Source: Sphingobium sp. KCTC 72723 (GTDB lineage: Bacteria; Pseudomonadota; Alphaproteobacteria; Sphingomonadales; Sphingomonadaceae). Taken from it: DNA of 64,000 nt. The position numbers and the translations under genes were made by a program. A model generated the notes under the pieces. That model did no database searches and was not told the origin of the DNA. It saw only the letters and a program-made list of their open reading frames with translations. Positions 27,474 through 36,688 of the stretch are shown in pieces. The stretch is from contig NZ_CP060388.1 of assembly GCF_014280435.1 (NCBI RefSeq), forward strand, positions 744,001 through 808,000, read 5' to 3'. The stretch's first letter is position 1; each line of letters starts with the position of its first letter.

Positions 27474-29126
27474 ATGAGCGAACGGGAATCGATGCCTTAT
27501 GACATCGTCATCGTGGGCGGTGGCCCGGCGGGACTGTCTGCGGCGATCAGGGCCAAGCAACTGGCCAATGATGCGGGCCAGGAACTGGCCGTATGCGTGC
27601 TGGAAAAAGGCTCCGAGATCGGGGCGCATATCCTTTCGGGCGCAGTGATCGACCCCAGGGCGCTGGACGAATTGCTGCCGGAATGGCGCGACATGGGCTG
27701 TTCGCTGGCCGATGTGCCGGTGACCGACAATCAGCACTGGTTCCTGACCAAGAGCGGCAAAATGGCGATGCCGCACATCATGACGCCGGGATGGATGCAC
27801 AATAAAGGCACCTATACCGGGTCGCTGGGCAATTTGTGCCGTTGGCTGGCGGAGCAGGCTGAAGGGCTGGGCGTCGAGATTTTCCCCGGATTCGCAGCAG
27901 CGGAAATCCTCTATCATGAGGATGGCAGCGTGAAGGGCGTGGCCACCGGCGACATGGGCGTCGACCGGGAAGGGGCGCACAAGGGCGATTATCAGCCCGG
28001 CCTGGAGCTGCACGCGAAATATACTTTCTTTGCCGAAGGCGCGCGCGGTCACCTGACCAAGATATTGAAGCGCCAGTTCGCGCTGGACGCAGAATGCGAG
28101 CCGCAGGTCTATGGCCTCGGCATGAAGGAATTGTGGGACATCGACCCGGAATTGCATCAGCCGGGGCTGGTAATCCATTCGCAGGGTTGGCCGCTGACCG
28201 ATGCCTATGGTGGCGGGTTCCTTTATCATCAGGCCAATGGGCAGGTGGCGTTGGGCTTCGTCGTCGGGCTAGGGTATCGCAACCCGCATCTCTACCCGTT
28301 CGAGGAATTTCAGCGGTGGAAGCAGCACCCGGAAATCCGCAAGTTTCTGGAAGGCGGGCGCCGCGTATCCTATGGCGCGCGGGCGATCAACGAAGGCGGC
28401 TGGCAGTCTGTGCCGAAACTGGTGTTCCCCGGCGGCGCGCTGATCGGCTGTTCGGCCGGGTTCGTGAACGTGCCGCGCATCAAAGGCACGCATACGGCGA
28501 TGAAGTCGGGGATGCTGGCGGCGGAGGCTGCTTTCGCGGCGGTGCAGGCGCAGCGCGGCAGCGACGTTCTGGGCGAATATGACGATGCCGTGCGGTCCAG
28601 CTGGATCGCCGACGAACTCAAGCTGGTGAAGAATGCCGAGCCGTTGCTGTCCAAGTTTGGCGGGACGATCGGCACGGCGCTGGCGGGCATCGACATGTGG
28701 ATGCGCACGCTGAAAATCGGCCTGCCCTTCACGATGAAGCACAAGGCGGACAACGAAAAAATCTGGCCCAAGGATGCTTGCGCGAAGATCGATTATCCCA
28801 AGCCCGACGGCAAGTTCAGCTTCGACCGGCTGTCGTCGGTGTTCATGAGCAACACCAATCATGAGGAGGACCAGCCGGTCCATTTGCAGCTTAAGGATCC
28901 CGCGATCCCGATCAGCTACAACCTGCCCCTTTATGACGAACCGGCGCAACGCTATTGTCCCGCAGGCGTCTATGAAGTGGTGGGACAGGAAGAGGGCAAT
29001 CCCCGCTTCCAGATCAACGCGCAAAATTGCGTCCATTGCAAGACATGCGACATCAAGGATCCCACGCAGAATATCAACTGGGTGGTGCCTGAAGGCGGTG
29101 GAGGACCGAATTATCCCAATATGTAA
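27474..29126 (+). CDS. etfD: Electron transfer flavoprotein-ubiquinone oxidoreductase
   Basis: A 550-residue ETF-QO that passes electrons from reduced ETF to ubiquinone at the inner membrane. FAD-binding VIVGGGPAGLSAAIRAK near residue 12, the ubiquinone-side region GGFLYHQANGQVALGFVVGL, GTHTAMKSGMLAAEA, and a C-terminal 4Fe-4S ferredoxin-like domain with CPAGVYEVV and NCVHCKTCDIKDP ending in GGGGPNYPNM, the usual terminus. A strong GGAGG precedes the start. Confidence 0.96.
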   Translation: MSERESMPYDIVIVGGGPAGLSAAIRAKQLANDAGQELAVCVLEKGSEIGAHILSGAVIDPRALDELLPEWRDMGCSLADVPVTDNQHWFLTKSGKMAMPHIMTPGWMHNKGTYTGSLGNLCRWLAEQAEGLGVEIFPGFAAAEILYHEDGSVKGVATGDMGVDREGAHKGDYQPGLELHAKYTFFAEGARGHLTKILKRQFALDAECEPQVYGLGMKELWDIDPELHQPGLVIHSQGWPLTDAYGGGFLYHQANGQVALGFVVGLGYRNPHLYPFEEFQRWKQHPEIRKFLEGGRRVSYGARAINEGGWQSVPKLVFPGGALIGCSAGFVNVPRIKGTHTAMKSGMLAAEAAFAAVQAQRGSDVLGEYDDAVRSSWIADELKLVKNAEPLLSKFGGTIGTALAGIDMWMRTLKIGLPFTMKHKADNEKIWPKDACAKIDYPKPDGKFSFDRLSSVFMSNTNHEEDQPVHLQLKDPAIPISYNLPLYDEPAQRYCPAGVYEVVGQEEGNPRFQINAQNCVHCKTCDIKDPTQNINWVVPEGGGGPNYPNM

Positions 29127-30768
29127 GCGCCTGACCCTTGTCCTGATGCTGATGACCCCGGTGGCGGCCGGGGCGTCGGTGGACCCCGACAGCGCGCTGC
29201 ACGCCTATGCGCGGGCGCGGCTGGCGGATGGTGATGGCGCGCTTGCGACGGCGGTGGACAGCTATCGCGCGGCGTTGACGATGGATCCGGCGCGAATCGA
29301 GATTGCCCGGCGTTCTTATGCGCAGGCGCTGGAAGGCGGCGACCGGGCGCTGGCGCTGCGGTCCGCCGCGTTGCTGGACGAAGCGGGGGCTTTGCCACGC
29401 GACGGCACACTGTTGCGCATCGGCGACGGATTGGCGCGCAAGGATTGGGCCGGGGCGCGGACATTGACGGCGCGGATGGTGGAGGAGGGAAATTTCGCTT
29501 TCCTCGCGCCGATCATTACGAGCTGGATTGCGCTGGGCGAGGGCCAATATGCGCCGCCGGTGGTGGATGTGAAGGACCGTTTCGCCGCGCTGGCGCTGCG
29601 TTATGTCGATGAGCATGTGGCGTTGCAGGCGCTGGGGCGGGGTGACCTGACGGTGGCGGTTCCGGCGTTGCGCCGGGCGATCGCTGCGCGGCCTGCCGAT
29701 GGGGCGATGCTGCGGCTCGCCTTTGCCGCGCAACTGGCGCGGCAGGGCGCGAAGGCGGAGGCGCTGATGCTGTTGCCGGTGGGCGACGCGACATTCGGCC
29801 GGGCGCGCGCGGGAATCGAGCGGGGCAAGGGCGTAAAAGCGCTGGGCGCGGCGGTGACGCCGGCGCAGGGCTTTGCGCGGCTGCTGTCGCGGCTGGCGGT
29901 GGATATTGCCGCCGACCGCGAAGGGCGCGCCATGGGCGTGCGGCTGGCAAGGATTGCTGGCTTTACCGACCCGGCAAGCGCAGACGGGCAGATTGTCGCT
30001 GCACGTTTGTTGACGCTGACCGGCAATGGCCCGGCGGCGGCGAATGTCGTGCGGGCGGTGCCGGTGGAAGGCTGGTATGGCGCGCTGGCGCAGGCGGAAA
30101 TGGTCGATGCGCTGGCGGCGGCGGGGCAGGATGAGGCGGCACTGGCGCTGGCCCGCGCACTGGCGGCGGAACCGGGTGCGGATGCGGAGCGGCAGGTGCG
30201 GCTGGGCCGGTTGCTGGCGGAGCGGCGCGATTATGATGGCGCAGCGGCGGCTTTCCGGGCGGCGCAGGCGGGCTTTGCCGAGGGGCAGGTGCCATGGGCG
30301 CTGCTGTTGTTTGAGGGCAGCGCGCTGGAACAGGGCAAACGGTGGGACGAGGCGCGGGCCGTGCTGGAACGGGCGCTGAAGATTGCGCCCAACGAGCCGG
30401 TGATCCTCAACTATCTGGGCTATGCGCAGGTCGAGCGGCGGCAGAATATTCCCGCCGCGCTGGACCTGATCAAGCGGGCAAGCGCGTTGAAGCCGCAGGA
30501 TGCGTCGATCGCCGATTCGCTGGGCTGGGCGCAATATGTGACCGGCGATGTGGCCGCAGCGGTGCCGGTGCTGGAACGCGCGGCGGCAGGTGCGCCCGAC
30601 GATGCGACGATCAACGAACATCTGGGCGACGCGCTGTGGAGCGCGGGGCGGCGGTATGAAGCGCGCTATGCGTGGGAAGCGGCGTCCATCAACGCGCAGG
30701 GCGCGGTCGCGGCGCGGCTGGACGCCAAGACCAAAGAGGGATTGAAGCCAGAATATGCCGCACCCTGA
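29098..30768 (+). CDS. Tetratricopeptide repeat protein, exported
   Basis: A 556-residue protein with an N-terminal signal peptide (RLTLVLMLMTPVAAGA-SV) and TPR-like helical pairs throughout, clearest at ALERALKIAPNEPVILNYLGYAQVE and IKRASALKPQDASIADSLGWAQYVTG (about 430-500). A GTG at 29098 with GAAGG upstream gives the best signal peptide; it overlaps the end of the ETF-QO gene by 29 bp. Such proteins act as periplasmic scaffolds, but no partner is identified. It also overlaps ispE by 14 bp, suggesting one transcript. Confidence 0.8.
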   Translation: MEDRIIPICKRLTLVLMLMTPVAAGASVDPDSALHAYARARLADGDGALATAVDSYRAALTMDPARIEIARRSYAQALEGGDRALALRSAALLDEAGALPRDGTLLRIGDGLARKDWAGARTLTARMVEEGNFAFLAPIITSWIALGEGQYAPPVVDVKDRFAALALRYVDEHVALQALGRGDLTVAVPALRRAIAARPADGAMLRLAFAAQLARQGAKAEALMLLPVGDATFGRARAGIERGKGVKALGAAVTPAQGFARLLSRLAVDIAADREGRAMGVRLARIAGFTDPASADGQIVAARLLTLTGNGPAAANVVRAVPVEGWYGALAQAEMVDALAAAGQDEAALALARALAAEPGADAERQVRLGRLLAERRDYDGAAAAFRAAQAGFAEGQVPWALLLFEGSALEQGKRWDEARAVLERALKIAPNEPVILNYLGYAQVERRQNIPAALDLIKRASALKPQDASIADSLGWAQYVTGDVAAAVPVLERAAAGAPDDATINEHLGDALWSAGRRYEARYAWEAASINAQGAVAARLDAKTKEGLKPEYAAP

Positions 30769-31636
30769 CGCGGGAACGCAGAGCGAAACGGTGGTCGAGA
30801 CGGCCCATGCCAAGGTCAATGTCGCGCTGCATGTGCGGGGACGGCGGGACGATGGCTATCATGCGCTGGAAAGCCTGTTCGTCTTTGCCGAGCATGGCGA
30901 CCGATTGACCGGGGTGGCGACCGATGACGGCGCGATCGACCTGATGATCGACGGGCCGTTCGGTGCAGCGCTGGACGCGGGGCCGGGTAATCTGGTCGTC
31001 AAGGCGGCGCGGGCGTTGCAGGCCTATCTGGGGCAGCAGCGCGGCGCGGCGATCCGACTGACCAAGATATTGCCGGTGGCGTCGGGGATTGGCGGCGGGT
31101 CGGCGGATGCGGCCGCTACGTTGCGCCTGCTGGTGCGATTATGGGATGTGCGGATTGACGAAGCGGAACTGGCGGCCATCGCGCTGGACCTGGGTTCCGA
31201 CGTGCCGGCCTGTATCTCCAGCGTGACGCAGATGGTGGGCGGGCGTGGCGAGCGGCTGGCGCGGCATCATGTCGACGGGCTGGAGGGAATGGCGATGCTG
31301 CTGGTCAATCCTGGGGTTGGCGTGTCCACGGCGCGCGTCTTTGCCGGATGGGACGGGCAGGATCGCGGGGCGCTGGACGCGACGCGGATTGATGCGCTGG
31401 TGGCGCGGGGGCATAATGATCTGGAAGCGGCGGCAATGGCGATTGCGCCGGTGATCGGTGACGTGCTGGCGGTGTTGCGGGCGCAGAATGGGGTCGTGCT
31501 GGCGCGCATGTCGGGGTCAGGCGCGACCTGCTTTGCCTTGTTCGACGATGACGCGGCGATGGCGGATGCGGCGATGGCGATGCGAGCGGCGCATCGGGAC
31601 TGGTGGATGATGGAAACGCGGATCAGGATAGCATGA
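30755..31636 (+). CDS. ispE: 4-(cytidine 5'-diphospho)-2-C-methyl-D-erythritol kinase
   Basis: GHMP kinase of the non-mevalonate isoprenoid pathway. 293 residues with AHAKVNVALHVRGRRDDGYHAL (substrate-binding N-terminus, about residue 10), the ATP loop LPVASGIGGGSADAAATLR near 107 and the C-terminal ARMSGSGATCFALF near 248. Length is normal. Overlaps the TPR gene upstream by 14 bp and the next gene by ATGA. Confidence 0.95.
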   Translation: MPHPDAGTQSETVVETAHAKVNVALHVRGRRDDGYHALESLFVFAEHGDRLTGVATDDGAIDLMIDGPFGAALDAGPGNLVVKAARALQAYLGQQRGAAIRLTKILPVASGIGGGSADAAATLRLLVRLWDVRIDEAELAAIALDLGSDVPACISSVTQMVGGRGERLARHHVDGLEGMAMLLVNPGVGVSTARVFAGWDGQDRGALDATRIDALVARGHNDLEAAAMAIAPVIGDVLAVLRAQNGVVLARMSGSGATCFALFDDDAAMADAAMAMRAAHRDWWMMETRIRIA

Positions 31637-32349
31637 GCGAGGCTTTTACCCGGATCGACCAGGGCGATCTCGATATTCTGATCATTGCCGATCATGCCTC
31701 GGCGCATGTACCGGACGACATCGACCTGGGCATCGAACCGGATTTGCTGGGCAATCATATTGCCATCGACATTGGCGTGGCGGCGGTCAGCGCTTTGCTG
31801 GCGAAGCAACTGGGCTGCACCGCGATATTGGGCGGAGTGTCGCGGCTGGTCATCGACCTCAACCGGGAAGCGGACGCGCCGGGATTGTTGCCGGTGATGA
31901 GCGATGGCCATGCGATTCCCGGCAATCGGGACGCGGATCTGAATGACCGGATGATGCGCTTTTACCATCCCTATCATCATGAAGTGGCGCGATTGCTGGA
32001 CGCCATGACCGCGCCGTTCATTCTGTCGGTGCATAGTTTTACCCCGCGTCTGGCAAGCGATCCGGGGCAGCAGCGGCCATGGGACATCGGCATATTATAT
32101 GGGGAAGATGATCGCGCCGCGCGGATCGCCATTCCCATGCTGCGTGACGCCGGGCTGCATGTGGGCGACCAGTTGCCCTATTCAGGCAAGCTGTTGAATG
32201 CGACGATGAACCGTCATGCCGAAGCCAGTGGCATCCCCTATCTGGGTATAGAGATGCGACAGGATCTGGTCGGCGATGCGGCGGGGCAGCGGCGCTTTGC
32301 CGATATATTGGGTCCGGTGGTGCTGGCGTGCCGGGGCGCATTGGCATGA
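31633..32349 (+). CDS. N-formylglutamate amidohydrolase family protein
   Basis: A 238-residue protein with LIIADHASAHVPDDI near residue 15, GVSRLVIDLNREAD near 68 and HSFTPRL near 130, the conserved metal and substrate residues of the N-formylglutamate amidohydrolase (HutG) family. HutG completes a histidine degradation route, but no hut genes are present here and this shorter, broad family also contains members of unknown substrate. Start ATG at 31633 overlaps the ispE stop (ATGA). Confidence 0.8.
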   Translation: MSEAFTRIDQGDLDILIIADHASAHVPDDIDLGIEPDLLGNHIAIDIGVAAVSALLAKQLGCTAILGGVSRLVIDLNREADAPGLLPVMSDGHAIPGNRDADLNDRMMRFYHPYHHEVARLLDAMTAPFILSVHSFTPRLASDPGQQRPWDIGILYGEDDRAARIAIPMLRDAGLHVGDQLPYSGKLLNATMNRHAEASGIPYLGIEMRQDLVGDAAGQRRFADILGPVVLACRGALA

Positions 32350-32714
32350 GGGCGGCCCTGGCCGGATTGCTCTTGCTGGCGGCGTGTGGCGGCGAACCGG
32401 GCAAGCCGGGCAATGAGGCCGTCTCGGTTCAGGCGCAAGCGCCGGTCGATGACGGCATGGCCGATTGCGCGATCGGCGCGGATGCGGCGTGGGGCCGGGA
32501 TTGCTCGGTGGAGCGGTCGGGCGGGATGCTGGTGCTGCGCCATGGTGACGGCGGGTTTCGCCGGTTCAGGGTCCTGGCCGACGGGCGCGGGCTGGAGGCA
32601 GCGGATGGTGCCGAAGCGGCGCAGTTGCAGATCGTCGAAGGCGACCGGATCGAAATACGGATCGGCGGGGATCGCTATCGCCTGCCGGTCAAGGTCGCCG
32701 GGCAGCAGCCATGA
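32346..32714 (+). CDS. Small putative lipoprotein
   Basis: 122 residues starting MRAALAGLLLLAACGG, with a lipobox LLAAC placing the lipidated Cys at residue 15. The mature part is acidic and carries SVERSGGMLVLRHGDGGFRRF, a short beta-rich segment. No family was recognised. It overlaps the preceding gene by ATGA, so it belongs to the ispE transcript. Confidence 0.72.
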   Translation: MRAALAGLLLLAACGGEPGKPGNEAVSVQAQAPVDDGMADCAIGADAAWGRDCSVERSGGMLVLRHGDGGFRRFRVLADGRGLEAADGAEAAQLQIVEGDRIEIRIGGDRYRLPVKVAGQQP

Positions 32715-32793
32715 GCGACGGCGCGGCAGGTGGGCGCGGGATTGATTGCGGACGATTTGCCTGATGCGTTGCCAGCGGCTATCGCGCGCGATT

Positions 32794-33999
32794 GTGACAG
32801 ACACCGATAACGACATCATCATCCGCGTCGCCGCCAAGGGCGATGGCATCACCGCCGATGGCCGCCATGCGCCACTGACCGCACCGGGGGACCGGCTGTT
32901 GCCGGACGGCACCGTGGCGCGGGGACCGCATCATGTCGCGCCGCCTTGCGTCCACTTCCCCGCATGTGGCGGGTGCGAATTGCAGCATCTGGATGAGGCA
33001 AGCCTGGCCGATTTCGTGACCGGGCGCGTGGTTGGCGCGCTGGCGGGGCAAGGGGTGGTGGCGCAAAGCGTGCTGCCGCCGCACCTGTCGCCGCCGATGA
33101 CGCGGCGGCGCGCGTCGTTGCGGGCCGCGCGGTCGGGACGGAAAATCACTATCGGTTTTGCCGAGGCGGGCAGTCATACGCTGATCGACCTGTCGATGTG
33201 CGCGGTGCTGGACCCGCGCCTGTTTGCCTTGCTGGAGCCGTTGCGCGCATTGCTGCTGCTGATCCTGCCGGACAAGCGGGCGGCGCATGTGCGGATGTCG
33301 CTGGTGGACCAAGGGGTCGACCTGTTGCTGGAGGGTGTGAAGGTCGAGGGTCTGGCAGCGGATGAGGGGCTGGGCGATTTCGCGCGGGCGCATGGCCTGG
33401 CGCGGCTGACGATCGACGAGGGCGACGGGCCGCGGACGCGGTGGGCGCCCGACGCGGCGACCATGACGTTCGGCGGCGTCGCGGTCGGATTTCCGTCCTA
33501 TAGTTTCCTTCAGGCGACGCCCGATGGCGAAGCGGTGCTGGTGCGCGCGGTGCGCGACGCGATGCCGGAGACGGGAGCGATTGCCGACCTGTTTTGCGGA
33601 CTTGGCACATTCGCGCTGGCGCTGGGGGTGGGGCGGCCGGTCTATGCGGCGGAGGGCGCGCGGGATGTCGTCCTGTCGCTCAAAGCCGCAGGGCAAATCG
33701 CGCAGCGGCGGATGATGGCGGATCACCGCGACCTGTTCCGTCGCCCGCTGGTGCCGGAGGAACTGAACCGCTTTGCCGCCGTGGTTATCGACCCGCCGCG
33801 CGCCGGTGCGCGCGAACAGGTGATGCAACTGGCCGCGTCGAGCGTGCCGGTGATTGCCTATGTATCGTGCAACCCGGCGAGCTTCGCGCGTGACGCAGTG
33901 CATCTGGTGGCTGGCGGTTACAGGCTGGAAAGCGTGCGCCCGGTGGGGCAGTTCCGCTGGTCCACTCATGTCGAGATGGTCGGGATTTTCCGCCGATAA
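32794..33999 (+). CDS. Class I SAM-dependent RNA (uracil-5-)methyltransferase, TrmA/RlmD family
   Basis: About 401 residues. N-terminal TRAM-like domain (IIIRVAAKGDGITADG), 4Fe-4S motif CVHFPACGGCELQH (three Cys; a fourth Cys candidate near 130), the SAM site DLFCGLGTFALALG near 265 and the C-terminal catalytic motif YVSCNPASFARD with the nucleophilic Cys. Enzymes of this type make 5-methyluridine in 23S rRNA or tRNA; the target is not deducible. Start is uncertain: GTG at 32794 gives the usual short N-terminus; ATG 32764 and TTG 32746 are alternatives, none with a good Shine-Dalgarno. Confidence 0.88.
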   Translation: MTDTDNDIIIRVAAKGDGITADGRHAPLTAPGDRLLPDGTVARGPHHVAPPCVHFPACGGCELQHLDEASLADFVTGRVVGALAGQGVVAQSVLPPHLSPPMTRRRASLRAARSGRKITIGFAEAGSHTLIDLSMCAVLDPRLFALLEPLRALLLLILPDKRAAHVRMSLVDQGVDLLLEGVKVEGLAADEGLGDFARAHGLARLTIDEGDGPRTRWAPDAATMTFGGVAVGFPSYSFLQATPDGEAVLVRAVRDAMPETGAIADLFCGLGTFALALGVGRPVYAAEGARDVVLSLKAAGQIAQRRMMADHRDLFRRPLVPEELNRFAAVVIDPPRAGAREQVMQLAASSVPVIAYVSCNPASFARDAVHLVAGGYRLESVRPVGQFRWSTHVEMVGIFRR

Positions 34000-34036
34000 A
34001 AAAGTCCCTCGCCGCAGGGGGGCGCGGCGAGGGACT
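33999..34036 (-). terminator. Terminator between convergent genes
   Basis: 13-bp perfect stem agtccctcgccgc (34003-34015) / gcggcgagggact (34024-34036). On the minus strand it runs into TTTTTT and so terminates the ornithine decarboxylase gene; its stem begins 3 bp after the methyltransferase stop and may serve both. Confidence 0.85.
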
Positions 34037-34070
34037 GGCATCCTCTCCAACGGGGAAACCGTCGGACTAT

Positions 34071-35261
34071 CTAGCCCAGCTTGATGACATTCGCGCGACG
34101 GCGGGCCGGGGCGGCTTCGGCGTAGAGGCTGGCCATCGGCGCATCCTCCACTTCGATCGTCGCTTCCGACGTGAAGCCGTTGAAGCCGGTGCGCATGGCC
34201 GCGCCATAGGCACCCAGCATCCCGATTTCGATATAGTCGCCCACACCCACATCGGCAGGCAGCATGAACGGGCCGACCATATGGTCCATGTCGTCGCAGG
34301 TCGGACCGTAGAAGGAGAAGCCGGTCAGGTCCGCCTCGCTCTCATCTTCGCGCAGCAGGGCGACGGGGAAGCGCCAGCCGATATGCGCCGCATCGAACAA
34401 CGCGCCATAGGCACCGTCGTTGATGTAGAGTTCGGTGCCGCGACGGCGCTCCACACGGACGATGATGGAGCTATATTCAGCGGACAAGGCCCGGCCGGGT
34501 TCACACCACAATTCCGACGAGTAGCTGACGGGCAGGCTTTCGAAACCACGGTGGATCGCGTCGAAATAATTTTCGAGCGCAACTGGCTCCATGCCCGGAT
34601 AGATGGACGGGAAGCCGCCGCCGACATCGATGATGTCGACCGTTACGGCCGCATCGACGATGGCGGCGCGGACACGTTCGATCGCGTCGCTATAGGCCTG
34701 GGGGCTCATTGCCTGGCTGCCGACATGGAAGCAGATGCCCAGCGCATCGGCGGCCTGGCGAGTGGCCATCAGCAATTCGCGGGTTTCGCCCAGTTCCGCG
34801 CCGAATTTCGACGCGAGGGACAGTTCGCTATGTTCCGACGACACGCGCAAACGGACACACAGTTCCAGATCGGTCGCGTCATTGGTGGCGCGCATGATCT
34901 TTTCCAGCTCATCGATCGTGTCGAGCGAGAAGGTGCGCACGCCATGGACGGCATAGGCTTCGGCAATGGCTTCTTCAGCCTTGACCGGGTGCATGAAGCA
35001 CAGCTTGGCGTCCGGCAGGGTTTCCGCGACGAGGCGCACTTCCGCGATGGAAGCGACGTCATAGTGCGAGATACCGCTGTCCCACAACGTCCGAAGCAGA
35101 TCGGGCGAGGGGTTGGCCTTTACGGCATAGAGCGAGCGCCCCGGAAACTTCTCAACGAAGAATCGGGCGGCACGCGCCGCAGCCTGCGGGCGAATCAGCG
35201 TTACCGGTGCTGCCGGTGTGAGGGTGGTCGCTACCCCCAGCGCGCTAGGATGCTTGTGCAA
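34071..35261 (-). CDS. Ornithine/lysine decarboxylase (type III fold, PLP)
   Basis: A 396-residue alanine-racemase-fold decarboxylase. PLP Lys48 in LYAVKANPSP, the HVGSQ motif near 180, GGGFPSIYPG near 215, EPGRAL near 256 and the catalytic GPTCDDMD (Cys322) at the dimer interface. It makes putrescine (or cadaverine) in the cytoplasm. The start is TTG at 35261: GGAGG lies 9 nt upstream and the N-terminus MHKHPSALGV has the usual length. The two genes beside it complete spermidine synthesis. A short overlapping upstream ORF suggests translational control. Confidence 0.93.
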   Translation of the reverse strand: MHKHPSALGVATTLTPAAPVTLIRPQAAARAARFFVEKFPGRSLYAVKANPSPDLLRTLWDSGISHYDVASIAEVRLVAETLPDAKLCFMHPVKAEEAIAEAYAVHGVRTFSLDTIDELEKIMRATNDATDLELCVRLRVSSEHSELSLASKFGAELGETRELLMATRQAADALGICFHVGSQAMSPQAYSDAIERVRAAIVDAAVTVDIIDVGGGFPSIYPGMEPVALENYFDAIHRGFESLPVSYSSELWCEPGRALSAEYSSIIVRVERRRGTELYINDGAYGALFDAAHIGWRFPVALLREDESEADLTGFSFYGPTCDDMDHMVGPFMLPADVGVGDYIEIGMLGAYGAAMRTGFNGFTSEATIEVEDAPMASLYAEAAPARRRANVIKLG

Positions 35262-35293
35262 TTCAAGGGACCTCCAGTGTCGTTCATGGGCAT
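35231..35293 (-). CDS. Possible 20-residue leader ORF overlapping the odc start
   Basis: Reading MPMNDTGGPLNCTSILARWG, it starts at an ATG at 35293 with AAGG 9 nt upstream and ends 31 bp inside the decarboxylase gene in another frame. It covers the decarboxylase Shine-Dalgarno and TTG start, so its translation would interfere with or couple to that start. Real translation is not proven. Confidence 0.4.
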   Translation of the reverse strand: MPMNDTGGPLNCTSILARWG

Positions 35294-35400
35294 AAGAAGC
35301 TGCCTTGCGGTGGAAGTCCCATGGGGCAGCGGAGGGTCGCTATATGCGGCGTGACCCCCCCTGTAAAGCGCATGTGTAAATTTTGTTGCGTGGGGGGCCG
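35262..35400 (-). promoter_or_regulatory. Long leader of the ornithine decarboxylase gene (speF-like RNA candidate)
   Basis: About 140 nt between the two decarboxylase genes. On the minus strand it contains gaccctccgctgccccatgg, then gcaaggcagcttcttatgcc and the GGAGG site. A conserved leader (speF motif) is known upstream of alphaproteobacterial ornithine decarboxylase genes; position and the aaggcagc segment fit, but I cannot align it here. Confidence 0.4.
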
Positions 35401-35411
35401 CGAGCCGTGCC

Positions 35412-36584
35412 TCAGGAGAGGCGAGCCTTGAAATCGCTGTAGGAAAAGGCCCGGATTTCGCGCAGTTCGTCCGTATCCGAGTGCCAGAGCCAGATGGCGG
35501 GCAGGGGAACGCCGTTGAATGTGTTCGTCTTGACCATCGAATAATGGGCCTGATCGAGGAAGGCGATGCGCGCGCCCGGTTCCGCGCCGCCGGGGATATG
35601 ATAGTCGCCGATGATGTCACCGGCCAGGCAGGATGGGCCGCCCAAGCGGGTGACGGGGCCATCGTGCGGTTCATGCAGCATGGCGGGGCGATAGGGGGCT
35701 TCGATCACGTCGGGCATGTGGCAGGTGGCAGAAATATCGGTGATGGCCACAGCCATGCCATTGTCGATCACGTCGAGGATTTCGCCGATGAGAATGCCCG
35801 CGTCCAGCGCCATCGCTTCGCCCGGTTCGAGATAGAGGGTCAGGCCAGTCTGCGCCTTGATCCGTTGCAGAAAGGCGATGAGGTCGTCGCGCTGATAATC
35901 GGCGCGGGTGATGTGGTGGCCGCCGCCAAAGTTCAGCCATTTGAGGCTATCGACGTGCGGCATGATGTGCGGTTCGACCGCTGCCCAGGTGCGTTCGAGC
36001 GGGGCCAGATCCTGTTCGCACAGATTATGGAAATGGATGCCGTCCACGCCGATCAGATGATCGGGCGTCAACTGGCTTACCGGGAAGCCGAGGCGGCTGT
36101 GCGGTTGGGAGGGGTCATATTTGGCGACCTCCCCCTCCGGGTTTTGCGGGTTGATGCGCAGGCCGATGTCGAAACTATGTCCGGCTGCGCGAGCGGCGTC
36201 GATCTGGGGCTTGAATCGCGTGATCTGGCCGGGGCTGTTGAAGATGACATGGTCGGAGATTGTGAGGATTTCGGCCAGATCATCAGGCTTGTAGGCGGCG
36301 CAATAGGTCGCGACTTCGCCCCTATACTCCTCCCGGCCCAAACGCGCTTCGTAAAGGCCCGATGCGCAAACGCCGTCCAGATATTCGCCGACGACGCTGC
36401 CCAGCGACCACATGGAAAACGCCTTGAGCGCGCCCAGCACCTTGATGCCCGCACGGTCGCGCACGTCCGCGAGGATAGCAAGGTTACGCCGGATCGCGGC
36501 CTCATCCACCACGAAGGCAGGGGACGGCACGCGATACAGGTCGAAATGCACGAAGGCGGCGGGATCGCCGGCTTTGGTTTCCAT
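35412..36584 (-). CDS. nspC: Carboxynorspermidine decarboxylase
   Basis: A 390-residue PLP enzyme of the alanine racemase fold, with Lys54 in VLGALKAFSMWS, HFHNLCEQ near 180, LNFGGGHHIT near 208, YLEPGEAM near 240 and DISATCHMPDVIEAPYRP, the CANSDC signature. It decarboxylates carboxyspermidine (or carboxynorspermidine) to the polyamine. The neighbouring genes encode ornithine decarboxylase and the carboxy(nor)spermidine-forming dehydrogenase, so the cluster makes spermidine without S-adenosylmethionine decarboxylase. Confidence 0.94.
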   Translation of the reverse strand: METKAGDPAAFVHFDLYRVPSPAFVVDEAAIRRNLAILADVRDRAGIKVLGALKAFSMWSLGSVVGEYLDGVCASGLYEARLGREEYRGEVATYCAAYKPDDLAEILTISDHVIFNSPGQITRFKPQIDAARAAGHSFDIGLRINPQNPEGEVAKYDPSQPHSRLGFPVSQLTPDHLIGVDGIHFHNLCEQDLAPLERTWAAVEPHIMPHVDSLKWLNFGGGHHITRADYQRDDLIAFLQRIKAQTGLTLYLEPGEAMALDAGILIGEILDVIDNGMAVAITDISATCHMPDVIEAPYRPAMLHEPHDGPVTRLGGPSCLAGDIIGDYHIPGGAEPGARIAFLDQAHYSMVKTNTFNGVPLPAIWLWHSDTDELREIRAFSYSDFKARLS

Positions 36585-36603
36585 GAAGCATCCTCCGCCA
36601 CAT

Positions 36604-36684
36604 CGTCACCCCAGCGAAGGCTGGGGTCTCAATTCCTTGTGGCGCAACAGAAAAGGGAGATCCCAGCCTTCGCTGGGAAGACGG
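36604..36684. repeat. REP-like inverted repeat pair
   Basis: ccccagcgaaggctgggg (36608 on) and cccagccttcgctggg (36662 on) form an inverted pair between the two polyamine genes, with cgtca and agacg at the outer ends. Same family as 10824-10904. Confidence 0.75.
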
Positions 36685-36688
36685 GGTG

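Noticed and set aside
32712..32765. Very short ORF MSDGAAGGRG after the lipoprotein gene
   Set aside because: Only 17 codons with no conserved features; it probably reflects the 3' overlap pattern of the operon rather than a gene.
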